64,000 nt of DNA from Argyresthia goedartella (GCA_949825045.1 OX463806.1:41378208-41442207), one strand, 5' to 3'. Shown: positions 11,867 to 24,112, counted from the first letter of the stretch. A program made the numbers and translations. Notes: generated by a model from the letters alone, not told the origin.

Positions 11867-12088
11867 GATAGTAATATGACCAGCAGTGGACACAAACCTG
11901 CTGAATAAGATGACAATAGTCACAAGGATTTGCTGAATGTTTCACCCATTGACCATTATTATTGTTAAGTACCTTGCTATATGAATGATTGATGTGCAAT
12001 TATAACTAACTGTGTTAATATCTTTGTAGTCACTCATCATAAACAGAGCTTTCCATCTAGATGTCAATTGCATACTTGTTGTCTATCT
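11716..12088. repeat. (ATT)n microsatellite and 3' flank
   Basis: About 24 ATT units at 11794-11866, 80 bp past the stop of the preceding gene. Around it lies AT-rich sequence with a CCAGCAGTGGAC scrap typical of LINE tails. Confidence 0.8.
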
Positions 12089-12746
12089 GTCGCAGCCATA
12101 TATACATACAGGCGCGCCGGATTGAAAAACATCGCTGTTTTATAATGCGGCTACCTCAACTTGAACCGGATTGCTATTAGTCTGAAATAAAGTGTAATAC
12201 GCCGCATTGTATGAGCACAAACCAAAATCAAAGCGGCTTAGTAAGGTGGCGCCCACATACAATCGAGCGTAACGACGATGCGCGCCGCTTTGACGGTTTT
12301 AGTTTAATTTATCGCCACAACTAGCACTACATGTTAAAAATTAAACCCGCTTATTTTGTAAGACATGGCATGCATGACTAGTTGCAAAATGAATATGTAT
12401 TAACATTTTTAGTAACCATTTTATTTTGCCTAACTAACTAACTAACCTACTGACAACGGAGCATGTAGTCTTTCATTATGGTAGGACAAAAGTATCGACA
12501 TAGCTATATTTCAAAATTATTTATAGCCATCCCTAACATAGTCTCTGGTCCATAATTACTTATAACTTATAGCCACCCTACATTGTTTCTTGCTGACAAT
12601 AAAGCTAAACGTTGGACGCCGCTTTGTGGAATGTATCGCCACTACAATCTGGCTCAATGTGAGGTAGCCGCATTACAAAATAGCGACATTTTTCTATCCG
12701 GCACGCCTCTATGTAATGCGGCGTGTACTACGATGTGGCTGCGACA
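12089..12746. mobile_element. TIR element (about 658 bp)
   Basis: 12111-12160 (AGGCGCGCCGGATTGAAAAA through GCGGCTACCTCA) is nearly the reverse complement of 12659-12709. The outermost TGTCGCAGCC at 12089 also pairs with 12737-12746. No coding frame inside. A non-autonomous DNA transposon is the simplest reading. Confidence 0.65.
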
Positions 12747-13159
12747 TACCTACCGAACTTAGAACAATGCTAAAATCAAACTTTTTTGATGATCATGGAT
12801 CATGGTCATAAATTGATTAATTCTTGGGTAATTTCAATTATTTTTATATTAGTATGGTAACAATACAGTATTTAACGTGTTAATTAAATTTATGTCAACT
12901 TTAAGTTTTGTGATTTCATTATTGTATGTAGAGTAATTATTATTACCACCCAACCAAGCCAACTAGACCAATGAGCAACGTGACGTCAATCGCGAGCTAT
13001 GCGGGTACCGATGGCAAAAAAAATACAATGTTATGATTATAATCAAATGAAATGTTAATGTATGCCTATGAAATGTTAATGTATGTCTATGAAATGTAAC
13101 TTTTAATAAATTTCTGACTAGTAATTGTAATTAGCGGTTCAGCATTTATTTATTTATGG

Positions 13160-13389
13160 CTAGTATTTAATCGCACATCAAAAATACTGATTTTCACAGC
13201 AAAAACACTTTATTTTTTAAGTTTTTTTGTTGTTCTCACATGTTCAACCTAATACGAAGGATAAAGGGGGCTTCGTTTCGCTCACCCCCTTCACCTTAGC
13301 TACCGCAGTATTTTGCCCTGATATTTGCTGTAAAAATCATTTTATTTGCTGTGCAAATCAGTATTATTGATGTGCAGTTTAATATTTCC
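13160..13389. mobile_element. Short TIR element
   Basis: The ends (ATCGCACATCAAAAATACTG at left; its degenerate reverse complement at 13350-13380) pair over about 45 bases. The centre has TTCGTTTCGCTCACC and AGCTACCGCAGT, also seen in the centre of the 4.04 kb element, suggesting one family. Confidence 0.55.
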
Positions 13390-13454
13390 CTTTATTTAAC
13401 TCATTCACTTTACTTCAGATAAATAGACAGCTTTATTGTATGACGACGACCACA

Positions 13455-13740
13455 GTTTAGCCCCTTCCTAGCGGGTAGTGACCCTGCCTACGAAGCTGAC
13501 GGTCCTGGGGTCGAACTCGGTAAGGGCAAATATTTGTGTGATGAGCATGAATATTTGTTTCTTAGTCTTGGATGTATTTAACTGACTATTTATCTCTATT
13601 AATTATATCGTCGTCTAGTACCCATAACACAAGCCTTATTGAGCTTACTATTAGTAAACTATAGGCCTAGTTCGATTTGTGTAAGATTGTCCTCTAATAT
13701 TTATTTATTATTTATTTATTTATCATAATTGATAAGCCTT
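13455..13740 (+). repeat. tRNA-derived SINE (type 1)
   Basis: Head TAGCGGGTAGTGACCCTGCC, a degenerate box B (GGGGTCGAACTCGG), then ATTTGTGTGATGAGCA and a body ending in ATTTATTTATTTAT units. I recognise the layout as a common lepidopteran SINE. A second copy lies at 30.54 kb in reverse. Confidence 0.75.
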
Positions 13741-14634
13741 GATTGATTGTGAACCCATTATTAACCGAGCGAGCGAAGCGACGAAGCGTCTCCGTTTCAG
13801 GATTGGGCAAAAATGCTTTCGTATATCCGGATGTGTGTCCGGCCAGATGTTATCCTCTACAGGCCGCAATTCTCAACAGATTCTCGTGTGAAATTTTGTG
13901 AGCAGGGAGCCCATGCGAAATGAGAGCGTAGACGTAAAATATGCGAATGACTCGCCATTTGTCGTATGAGATCAATATTTACTTATTCTCACACAGTCGA
14001 ATGCGCTTATTGTGTAACGAGTTCTGTTCGACTCTAGTCGCGTAGTACCTACTTTGCATGCGACTTTCAAAAAGACGTAGAAAAACTGACGTTTTAGACA
14101 GTTAGGTAGTAACTTACATAATAGAAGTTTTCTTGCTTTTTTTGTATCTTGACTTGTAGGTTGGTTGGTGTATATACGTTCAAAAAAAATGGTGTGTTGG
14201 TGTATGTATGTACGTAAATCGCTAAAAATAATCGTGTGTTACATCCACTATTTGCACCGATTGCAGCAATTTATTTAATATGTGGCAACCCTTTTCGATG
14301 GTGGCGTCATCCCTTCATTCTACAGATAAGTTTGGGGCTCTGTACCTCTATTATGGTTTGATTGAAGTTTAAGACAACAAAGGCAAGGAATAAATTATAC
14401 TATTCAAACCGCTGTTTTGAACAAGATCATCCATAGACGAGTTTGTCGTTGCTTTTATGGGAAAAGTGTTGGAAGAAATGGCCAGACCAGAAGGTTACAA
14501 TGAATGAAATAATTTCAAAAAAAATAAAGAAAAATAAAACTTTTTTAAAAACAAGCTTTTATTAAAAATTAACTAAAAAGTTTAAAATAAATTAACTCCA
14601 ATAACAAATATATCACTTTATAAGTTCATTGTAA
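13741..14634. other. Intergenic, nothing recognised
   Basis: No gene or bounded repeat seen. The right end runs into the foldback at 14.64 kb. Confidence 0.4.
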
Positions 14635-14993
14635 CCTTTAACGATAATTAAGCTTCTTCGTCTACGACAAAATAATTACATACCGTACATAATTATATAT
14701 TTTTAACATTAAAACCTTTACACTTTAATTGTTAAATTTCCCCGTTTTTAACACAGTCCCAATTTTATACATAAAAGCGTGTTACATTGTGATAGCGAGA
14801 GGAAAAGAATATGCTAAATGTTCTTAATCATACCATCAAAATGTAACACGCTTTTATTTATGAAATTAGGACTGTGATAAAAACGGGAAGATTTAACAAT
14901 TCAAGTGTGAAGGTTTTAATGTTAAAAATATATAATTATGTACGGTATGTAATTATTTTGTCGTAGAGGAAGAAGCTTAATTATCGTTAAAGG
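14635..14993. mobile_element. Long inverted repeat (foldback)
   Basis: The left arm (about 14635-14790) and right arm (about 14838-14993) are near-perfect reverse complements over roughly 155 bases; the outer end reads CCTTTAACGATAATTAAGCT. The spacer is only about 47 bp. A transcript would form a long hairpin. No coding content. Confidence 0.85.
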
Positions 14994-15435
14994 CGACAGG
15001 CACAATGTCAACACTAGAAATAGGAATAAACTAGCTATACCTACTACTAGGCTCCATAAGGTTAATGAATCTTTTAAATGGCAATGTATTCGCTTTTACA
15101 ACAAAATACCGACTGAGTTACAAGAATTGTCTGTAAATAAATTTAAAAATGTTGTTAAAAATCACTTATGTAAAAAAGCTTACTACAAAATATCAGTTTA
15201 TGTAGAAGACAAGAAAGCTTGGGAAAGTGTTTGCTCCAATTCTGTAAAAAATAACGTATAAAGCTGGAGGTTTCTAGTCGCCTCTTTGCCTCCAGGATCT
15301 AAAACATTGAGGTGACGGAATTCAAATTGAGTTCTATATTTCCCTGTACCTTATACATGTGTTAGTTTAAGATTTGACATTCTCCAAATGTTACCTATGT
15401 GTTTCTTATGGAAATAAACTCTTTATGAATTTTGA
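14992..15435 (+). pseudogene. LINE ORF2 C-terminus and 3' UTR
   Basis: In frame from 14992 to a TAA at 15259-15261 the translation includes ESFKWQCIRFYNKIPTEL and KKAYYKISVYVEDKKAW, the tail seen in many insect jockey-like reverse transcriptases. A short 3' UTR with an AATAAA-type signal (15411-15417) follows. The rest of the element is missing; the foldback abuts its left edge. Confidence 0.65.
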
Positions 15436-15524
15436 ATAATCGATATGAACGGAACATAGAATTCACAGATTATTCGACAATTTCATTAGACTTGAAATTT
15501 CGTCAGAATTATACATTTACATAC

Positions 15525-15690
15525 AGGCACATACAATGATTCTGGCCCCACACTAGGATACCCTGTGTCGTGGGAACCAGAAAAAGCGACGTCACACACA
15601 TATAAACAGCCAAGACCTGTTTTTTTTTTCCCGGGACCTCTCGCATGGTTGGCAGAGCTACAACCGCTGCGGTACAGAGGTCGTCAGTTC
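15525..15690 (-). repeat. tRNA-derived SINE (type 2), degenerate
   Basis: TGGCCCCACACTAGGATACC, CCTGTGTCGTGGGAACC, and a decayed box A/B head at 15640-15690. Same order as the better copy at 33.31 kb. Confidence 0.6.
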
Positions 15691-15979
15691 AATTCAATGT
15701 CGCATATGAGCCAGAATACAGTTTTGTCGTGCATTAGCAATTTTTATTACAAATTATTTAGGCGACTTAATGACTCATGCGATAGATTTGCTAACACGCA
15801 ATGTTTAATTTGGGGGAAAAGGGGAAACGTTTGCTGTAGCGTTATTTATTGACGGATTTCAATAAAATCTGGGTGGCAAGACTAAGGACTTTATTCTACA
15901 TCATAACGTCTGGCGTGACGTATAACAGGCTATATAATTTTCGGGAAAAGTCAATAGGTTGGGTTTCAGACCTCAGAAT

Positions 15980-16065
15980 GTAGTTTGCAAAGTTGTTGGC
16001 GAGGCTACTTTCATATTCCATGTACCTACGTAACCAGGTGCATTCATTCGTTTGTATTGTTATTT
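15980..16065 (+). repeat. Family A fragment
   Basis: GTTGTTGGCGAGGCTACTTT and GTAACCAGGTGCATTCATTC match the middle of family A. Confidence 0.55.
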
Positions 16066-16795
16066 AAAGAAAGTCACTCCCGAGGTCTACACCTCACAGA
16101 GCCACTAGTAATTAAAAGTAACAGAACAATGAGATACCTACGTTCTGAAATTGACAATCAAGAAATTATTGATAATTTGGTATTTAGGGTCATGGCTGAC
16201 TTCCCTGCCCCGCTCCTGTACAGGTGAAGAATGTTCGTATTATTTTTAATTTCGAGTTGAACGAAGTGAAAATTAAGGAAGTATTGTAATCGTAAAAAAA
16301 ATCGAGATTGAGATTTTGATGGGGATAGGTTCTCTACCGTTAACTTAGTCCGCAAAAGTGAAAAAAAACAAGTGTGTATGTATGTGTGTTGTGTGTGCGT
16401 GTGTATGTATGTATGGATGGTTGTTTTACTGTTTTTCGTTGTCAGCTCTAGAGCCCAAACCACTGAACCGAATTGGATGAAAACTGTTTTTTTGGTTTTT
16501 GGATAACTTGATTATTTAAGGTACCTGTCATACAAATCAAACACATTTATTGAATTTATTCAAAAACGTGACTAACGATTTTTTTCAAACTTCTCGTCAT
16601 AGTATCTCTTAATATCATCTATAAGATGGCATACTTGGTTATTACCGCAACACTCTTAAAATGGTAGCTCCCATACAATAAGCACACAGTGCCATATACT
16701 TATCCCATATATTAGGCGGCGGCGGGAGGAATAAGCCCGTAGTGCGAGGCATAGTTAAAGTAGAAAGGAGTTGTTTTTAATGGTGGAGTGGTTGT
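16066..16795. other. Intergenic with (TG)n-rich stretch
   Basis: 16370-16420 is a degenerate TG/TATG simple repeat, followed by CCAAACCACTGAACCGAATT, a phrase common in insect repeats. No gene. Confidence 0.4.
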
Positions 16796-16976
16796 TAGGG
16801 ACATCATTTTGAACAACTTTTTGTACGGGGCCGACTTGATGAGAGAAACTTTATTTTCAACTCCACCAATATAACTCAGGTGAGCGCTAGGCCCGAAATG
16901 TACTGAGATAAGAAAAATAAAGTTGTTCTAATCACGTCGGTTCCATAGTAAAAGTTGTTCAGAATGATGTCCCTAA
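16796..16976. mobile_element. Inverted-repeat element
   Basis: Arms 16796-16860 and 16911-16976 pair over about 65 bases, with the motif GTTGTTCAGAATGATGTC at the outer end and a spacer of about 50 bp. One outer-end motif recurs alone near 39.19 kb. Confidence 0.6.
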
Positions 16977-18781
16977 GAACCAACTTTCGGCTTGTAACTC
17001 CCTTTCTGTTAGATCCTCTATACTTTATCTTAGAACTTCTTAAAAAGTCTCCTAAATGCCTGCAAACGAATATCCACAAACTACTTATTATTAAAATAAC
17101 AACACCGAAAGCATCATGCGAGATAGTCAGTACTGGGTGACCCTGCACAATTTTTTTTTGTAGGCAAATAAATTGGAAGTTTCATGCACAGGAGTCTGAC
17201 CTCCCTGCTACGGGGGGTCTCACTCAGCGGTTTAGGTACGGTGGCTGGCCGACCCGGAGCAGGGGGGTCCCACTCAACAGTTTAGGTACGTTCGACCGGC
17301 CAACCCGACGTTCAGGAATTTAGTTATTATATTATATTAGGTTGCCGCTCGCTTGACTCGCAATCGTGTCGCGCGCTAACCGCTCCTCATGAGCAACTTT
17401 TCTGTGATGTTTGCAACAACAATGACCTAAGTACCTAACATTTTAGGGTGTCTAAAGGAATTGTTCACAAATAAAATTAGATTCCTTTTTAATTGAATAC
17501 CTTTTTGTTTACCTAAAAGTAAACACTTTATACCACAGACTATTTATATCGATGCTTTATACCCACTATAAAACAAATTACAATGACATAAGTAAGGAGC
17601 TAGGTACCTACCTAGCCTTAGAATTTGCCAATAGCCTGAGTAAGTACTAATAACACCTCTCTTACACAGAGTGGACTAAAATTCACAAACACGAATCTCA
17701 CGTAGGTAACGCTACCGTGATCAAGCGAGACAGGAGCTTACAGGACAACGTTGTGATGGGGCGCAATCTAGCCTGCACGGGCGGGGCAACCAATTCTGTA
17801 GGTGTTCAACGATCATAACGCAGGTGCGAGCTATACAACACCAATTTTTTTTTCTAAATAAATAACTTTTTTTTTAATCATTCCTTGATACCTATTTTCA
17901 CTTTTCGGAGCTAAGCTTAATCATAAGACTTAGAGATTAGTAATATACCGTGAAGTCATAAGGTACTAAATAAATAAATGTAGCCCACATTAATGTTCCC
18001 ACAGAGAGGCATAGGCCTTTTATGGATATGCGTAACATTGATTGGTTGTTACACCTTAGCTGCGGCGATGGGCTAGCCCCCTGTCACACAAAATGGAGTA
18101 CTTAACATGCTAAAAGGCCCATTGTGCGCCTACTACCCCGAATGGGCTACGAGAAGCTAGAAGCGGTCACAAAGGAAGCTAAAGCGCGCGTCAGCCACTT
18201 GTGGCAGGTGGCTGCTACTTTTTTGACACATGCGCGCCGTATCATAATGGACTTAAGCTGGGCAATCGCGCGAGTGTCGTGTGGCGGCGCTTTCTGGCCG
18301 CTGCGGGCTACAAGAAGCGAGAAGCGAAGTTTTGTAGCGTATGGCGGCCACCGGCGTCAACCGTGTGCGGCGAGTCCATATAAAATCTATGAAAACTAAT
18401 TAAGCCGAAAGGGGCGTATTGTGGCTGTGGCCGGTGGCCTGTATGCGGAGATCCTATTGTTGTGTTATGCGTAATATTGAGCCATACCTCATCAAGCTGG
18501 CTTAGTGCGGGTGAAATGGGGAAAATAATAAAACAATTAAAATAATTATACCTAATCATTTTATAATTTGTTTATAACAGAAATACAAGGAAAATAAGCA
18601 GAGTAATTACATTAAAAAGATTCATTAGGGCCCACTTGTTGATAAAGACAAAATGCTGAGCGAAACACAATTTGCTGCTCTTCTAATCATGTCTGGGTCG
18701 TTTCAGATGGCGTTAGCGCAACTAAGAAACCTATTAGAAGATCTGCCTCCGTGTTGATGGGGGCATTATATTTTCTTTGTT
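16977..18781. other. Intergenic, repeat scraps only
   Basis: 17212-17309 holds two degenerate copies of a ~50-bp unit (CACTCAGCGGTTTAGGTACG / CACTCAACAGTTTAGGTACG). 18062-18110 shares GGGCTAGCCCCCTGTCAC with 49.95 kb in reverse. 18465-18500 holds a LINE-tail scrap. The GC-rich frames at 18124-18399 look non-coding. Confidence 0.4.
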
Positions 18782-19060
18782 TCATCGTGCCCCATAAAAA
18801 TAATCTAGTGGTGTCATATCTGGCGAACGAGGAGGCCATCCTACCGGCCCTAGCCGACCAATCCAGAGATTTGGTAATTGTTCATTCAAATATGTCCCCA
18901 CCGTGAAGTTATGGGCTGGGCAGGCGTCCATTTGTAGGTACATATCTTGTCTTACACCGATTGCTACCTCTTCCAAGAATTTAGGTAACTCGTCCTGAAA
19001 AAGCGCCAGAAAACGTTGGCCCCTCAAAGCACTTGGTAATATTACAGGACCAATCAGCAT
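18782..19060 (-). pseudogene. DUF4817-type transposase C-terminal fragment
   Basis: The minus strand reads MDACPAHNFTVGTYLNEQLP followed by WIGRLGPVGWPPRSPDMTPL, then D. This is the second and third acidic positions of a Tc1/mariner-superfamily transposase, spaced 40 residues apart. The N-terminal half is absent and the frame ends at GAR. It is related to the complete protein at 50.7 kb, which has WPPRSPDLTPLD. Confidence 0.75.
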
Positions 19061-19069
19061 GCTGTCTAT

Positions 19070-19109
19070 GAGCCCTATCTGTGGTGGACAATCGCCACAG
19101 ATAGGGCTC
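19070..19109. repeat. 15-bp-stem hairpin
   Basis: GAGCCCTATCTGTGG pairs perfectly with CCACAGATAGGGCTC across a 10-base loop, next to the transposase fragment. Confidence 0.7.
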
Positions 19110-20833
19110 GTCTGGCTCGTCGAAGAAAAACAATTCTTTCTTCAAGCTGAGGTCTCTTTCGTAGCTTCTTTAGAGTTGCTCAATTCACTTAGGTAGTAGT
19201 AAGTATCTTGTATATTCCTGTAAAGGATACGTGAAAATGACCGTGCGTGACGTACGGTTGCGGGGACGAGGACTTAAAGGTTGCCTCATGCCCGCGGCGT
19301 CAACTGGGGGGGTCACGTCAAGCCCGTGGGGTACAACTAATTTTAACACTAACTAACACTAATTTTTTTCTAAAACGTATCGCATTGGGTTATAATATCG
19401 TCTCTTCGTTATTGAGTTGGGGTGGGTATTGGCAGATAATGTTTTGATTAACTGTACACACTGTTTTTCGTAACATTCGCTTTACAGTTTCCACCGCAAT
19501 CCGCACGAGAAAATGTGTTCTCCACTATTGTCATCGTCAAATCTATTCAACTCAAAATCCTCATCCGAGAATAATTTATTTATTTATTTATTATGTTTAC
19601 CAACAGATGATACATTTTAGACATAAGTCTACAGACAAGTAAAGTATTGAAAGAAGTATGGGTACATCCAATTACAGGTAAACATTGCATGCACAGGTTA
19701 CATGAAAAGTGGACGCTAAACTAGATAATTCTATATAAATGCTACTAGAATAAACTTTACTAAGTAATATTTTTTATAAAATTATTAAATTAAACAAAAA
19801 CATCTAAGCAATTTTAGGTGTCTTAAATCTAAATATCTGTTTACGAAAACTATAAAAGCTACAGTTGAACAAATCAATGTCTTCAATACCAAATAGAATA
19901 TTAAATTGATTACAAATGCGTTTCAATCACAGACTTGAATAGTAGGGACAGGGCACGGAGCGCTTGAAAGTGTCGCTACAAAAACAGTACAAAATCGGGA
20001 AAATTGGACTGTTTGCAATCAGTCGCGCTTGGACGGTGACAGCCGATTGACATATCGGCAGCAAAAACAAAAATGGTGACCTGCGACGTAAAAAGGTGTA
20101 AATCATGCCCAAATCGCAAAACACAAAAACAGGGAGTGTCGTATCACAAGTAAATATTATATTTTCAATTACTATTGGCTTTAAATTGATTATCTATAAA
20201 ATATTGTTCTCGAAAAAATCCTCAAATGAAAATCAACCATTCGACTGACGTAACTTTGTAGCGACGCGCGACGCACAGTGAAACTGCCCGCTTCCTATAT
20301 TTGAAAAACGATCCGATTTGGTTATTTTTCTATTGGTAATGTCAAGATTACTATTCGTAATGTCACTAGATTACTATTCGTAATGTCATTTGGTTACCCC
20401 CCCCCCCCCCCCTAACTAATTCATAACTTAAGAAAAAAAAATATGCCTATTTAATTATGTTTCAACTTTTTATTAATTAAACATGAGCTAATTGCGTGAG
20501 ACCTCGCCCCTTGAGTAAAATTTTAGCTAGATATATTTTATTTCTACTCCTAATCACCGATTAAAAGTCACCGAGTATTTGAGAGTTATCCGTAGATCAA
20601 CTTTCCTAATATTGTGTCTATACACCACAAATCGGAACGTGAGCGACCGTGACGCCGTTACAATTTTTCGTACTGTCTTGGTTCCGACGAATTCCGACAG
20701 GGGCGCTATTTTTCTTAGCCTCAAAATGGTAAGTTTAGTACGGGAAGGCCTATCCTTAGTATTTATATCGATGGTTTCAATACACAGAAGATCCGACATT
20801 AGTCCTACTTTTAGTAAGGGCGAATGGTCAGGG
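19110..20833. other. Intergenic with simple repeats
   Basis: A poly-C tract near 20397-20412, three tandem GATTACTATTCGTAATGTCA-like units at 20328-20392, and a TTTATTTATTTATTTATT run near 19573 that may end an old LINE. No gene. Confidence 0.4.
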
Positions 20834-21741
20834 TCAGGGTACCACGTTTGCAGTCTTCCATGCTGTTGGGAAAACTCCGGCCGACAATGAAAAATTGAAA
20901 ATAAAGTTTAAGGGAATCGCAAGACATTCAGCACAGTTGCTAACAAAGACAGGCGGGATACCATCCGGGCCGCCTCCCTTCTTAGTATTAAGTCTCTTAA
21001 GTTTTTTGAATATTGCCTCAAACGAGACGTAGAGATAGCCCATATGGTTGTGACTAGTCGGAGTTCCCGTGGGGTGCGCTGGAGATGATTCTTTAATAGC
21101 TGCTTCTGAATTGCAAATATTAGGATTTGCAGGCGCATAGATAGAAGCAAAGTTTTCTGCAAAAGCATTACAAATAGTAGTTGGAGACGAGAATTTGGCG
21201 CCTTCATGGTACATCTCCGAAGGAAAAGAGCTGCCAGATTTTCGTTTTGAATTGATAAATGACCAAAAGGATTTTAGGTTATTTTCACATAAGGGTTGTT
21301 CTATAGAATATCGATATTCAACGTAACAAACATTGATTTGCTTGTGGCATCTACTTCTAACGTTCTCAAAGTCGATTTTTGCTAATGGGTTATTTTGTTT
21401 TTTATATTTGGTACGGTCTTTTTCTTTTTCGTTCAGCAGTTTAATCAGATTTTTTGTATACCAAATAGGATAGCCGCTCTTCTTAGTTATATACAATGGG
21501 ACGTTATCAGAAATATTTTTATTCACAATACTGTAAAACCTATCGACCATGACGCTAGGCCACATAATTCGTGTTCACAATCGACCAAGTTAAGTTCATG
21601 ATTTATTTTGTCGTAGTTCGTCTTGAAGAAGTTAAACCTAGGTGTACCCTTTTTTTTCAAGTAAGATGTTACAGGATTACTTGTTTTGATGACTAATGGT
21701 GGATGGTAGGAATCAATAACTGATAGTTTATTGTTTCGCAC
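20834..21741 (-). pseudogene. Jockey-like LINE ORF2, linker to start of RT
   Basis: Two overlapping minus frames (21523-21741 and 20834-21565) give the segment between endonuclease and reverse transcriptase. It contains SFWSFINSKRKSG, NAFAENFASIY and then GGGPDGIPPVFVSNCAE and FSLSAGVFPTAWKTANVVP, the RT entry motifs. The element stops abruptly at ANVVP, so the RT core is missing, and a frameshift near 21550 breaks the upstream part. Confidence 0.75.
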
Positions 21742-21849
21742 ATCTCTGTTACGATACTAATAATAACTCCATCAACACAAAATGACTACAAATCACATGA
21801 GAAATTGTGACCTTGCACTGCACGCGCTTGGTGCGCTAATCCACTTTAA

Positions 21850-22170
21850 CGCCTAGAGCATGCATGGGTCGCAGCGTTGTACCCCACGGGCTATTCAGAC
21901 GACGAATTGTCAGAGTGCTACGCAGCGTCGCGCTGTAGCACTCTGGCTTATCAAGCGGTTCGAAATTCTGAAAAGGCCGTGGGGCACAACGCGGCCCAGC
22001 GTTGTACCCCACGGGCTTTTCAGAAGACGCCGCCCGGTTGGGCAAGGCGGGGGTGCTTCTATGGCGGCGATGTTGGCGATCCCAGCGGCTTCACATCTTG
22101 GTGTGTAGAGGGGCCGGGGCGGGCCTTCCGGCGGAGCGGCGAAACTGCACCGAATAGTGATGGTCACTTA
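21850..22170. repeat. GC-rich palindromic repeat
   Basis: GCGTTGTACCCCACGGGCT (21872-21890) with CAGAGTGCTACGCAGCG is followed by an imperfect reverse complement ending GGCCGTGGGGCACAACGC (about 21980). A third copy of the first motif lies at about 21998. This forms a large imperfect cruciform. No known element assigned. Confidence 0.5.
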
Positions 22171-22178
22171 ATTAAAAG

Positions 22179-24112
22179 ATGACAATAAACTCCAGCAGTG
22201 CATTGTTGTCCATAATACGAAAAAGTAGGGCAGCTAAGTTTAATTCGCTTTATGATATGATACTGAATAATATGGACCAGACCTCCGATGACGCTGAGTC
22301 TTATAGGCAGCTCAATAGACAGATTATGAAGTCCCTGCGACACGACATACGCTCCTTAAATACACAGCATATTAAGGAGACCATCGAGCGGAACCAAGGC
22401 TCCAAAGTGTTCGCAAGGGACATGTCTATCAGGCAAAGCCAGTTGACAAAGCTGAAGATCGAGGATGGAAGCGTAACGTCGAACAAGTCAGAGGTGTTAC
22501 GGGAGATAGAGAGGTTCTATGGACAGTTATATACCTCTGTGTCCTCTTAGCCTGTTGGCTCTGCGACGGACCCCAGAGCCAAGCTAACCCGACACTATAC
22601 CGAGGATATCCCGGACATCAGCCTGTACGAGATTAGGATGGCTCTCAAACAGCTTAAGAACAACAAGGCACCGGGCGAGGATGGAATTACCACAGAGCTT
22701 CTGAAAGCGGGCGGGACGCCGGTACTGAAAGTCCTTCAGAAGCTATTTAATTCCACCTTGCTCGAGGGAAAAACGCCTGAGGCGTGGAACAGGGGTGTTG
22801 TGGTACTGTTCTTCAAAAAAGGTGACAAAACCTTACTGAAGAACTACAGGCCCATAACACTGCTGAGCCACGTCTATAAGCTGTTCTCGAGAGTTATCAC
22901 GAACCGTCTCGAACACAGGCTCGATGACTTCCAGCCTACCGAACAAGCCGGTTTCCGAAAGGGCTATAGCACCATAGACCACATACATACACTTCGGTAG
23001 ATTATACAAAAGACTAAAGAGTATAATCGCCCATTATGCTTGGCGTTTGTGGACTATGAGAAAGCCTTCGATTCCGTCGAAACATGGCTGTTCTTAGATC
23101 TCTCAAGCGATGCCGTATTGACTATCGGTACGTTGAAGTGCTGAAGTGCTTGTATAACAACGCCACCATTTCAGTTCGAGTACAGGAGCATTCCACGAAG
23201 GAAATCCCCCTAAAGAGAGGAGTAAGACAGGGAGATGTTATATCTCCGAAACTGTTTACTGCTGCTCTGGGGGATTCCTTCAAGCTCCTGGAATGGCAAG
23301 GACTAGGCATCAATATCAACGGCGAATACATCACTCACCTTCGATTTGCCGACGATATAGTAGTCTTGGCTGAGTCGCTTGAAGATCTTGGAAAAATGCT
23401 CGATGACCTCAATAGAGTTTCTCAACAAGTGGGTCTTAAAATGAACATGTACAAAACGAAGGTCATGTTCAACGTCCATGTTGCACCCACCGCACTAACT
23501 GTTGGGAACTCTGCTCTCGAAGTTTTTGACGAATATATATACCTGGGACAGGCAGTCCGATTAGGTAAGTCCAATTTTGAGAGAGAGGTCAGTAGACGGA
23601 TCCAACTAGGTTGGGCAGCGTTCGGTAAATTACGCAACGTCTTCTCGTCCAAAATCCCTCAGTGCCTGAAGACTAAGGTATACAATCAGTGTGTGTTGCC
23701 AGTGATGACTTACGGCTCTGAGACGTGGTGCTTCACAAAAGGACTTTTTCAGAGGCTCAATGTCGCGCAGCGAGCTATGGAAAGGGCTATGCTTGGTATT
23801 TCTCTACGAGATCGAGTCAGAAATGAGGAGATCCCTAGAAGAACCAAAGTTGCTGACATAGCCCGTAGGATAAGCAAGCTGAAGTGGCAATGGGCAGGCC
23901 ACATAGCGCGAAGATCGGATGGCCGATGGGGCAAAAAGGTCCTTGAATGGAGACCACGTACTGGCAAGCGCAGTGTGGGTCGGCCACCTACGAGATGGAC
24001 CGACGACCTGGTGAGGATCGCTGGATCTCGTTGGATGCAGGTGGCTACGGACCGGTCACGCTGGAGTGCGATTGGAGAGGCCTATGTTCAGCAGTGGACA
24101 TTAACAGGCTGA
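22179..24112 (+). pseudogene. RTE-like LINE reverse transcriptase
   Basis: Covers most of an RT ORF. 22179-22550 gives the pre-RT linker. 22638-23000 has KNNKAPGEDGITTELLK, FKKGDKTLLKNYRPITLLS and AGFRKGYSTIDHI. 23050-24112 has FVDYEKAFDSVE, RGVRQGDVISPKLF, the catalytic FADDIVVL and the C-terminal block GHIARRSDGRWGKKVLEW with GRPPTRWTDDL, which marks RTE/BovB-type elements. Lesions are few: in-frame stops at 22548-22550 and 22998-23000 and one frameshift near 23083. No endonuclease is visible upstream, so the copy is 5'-truncated. A short tail (GAAATGATGATGATGAAT) ends it at about 24128. Confidence 0.85.

Noticed and set aside
11670..11999. Poly-isoleucine minus-strand frame
   Set aside because: It is only the (ATT)n microsatellite translated.
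18124..18399. GC-rich frames on the plus strand
   Set aside because: Two overlapping frames with no motif; the DNA shows internal repeats instead.
20554..20890. Overlapping frames on both strands with a charged sequence
   Set aside because: No family recognised, and frames open on both strands suggest chance.
22179..24112. Horizontal transfer of the RTE element
   Set aside because: RTE elements do move between species, but nothing in this sequence alone supports a transfer.
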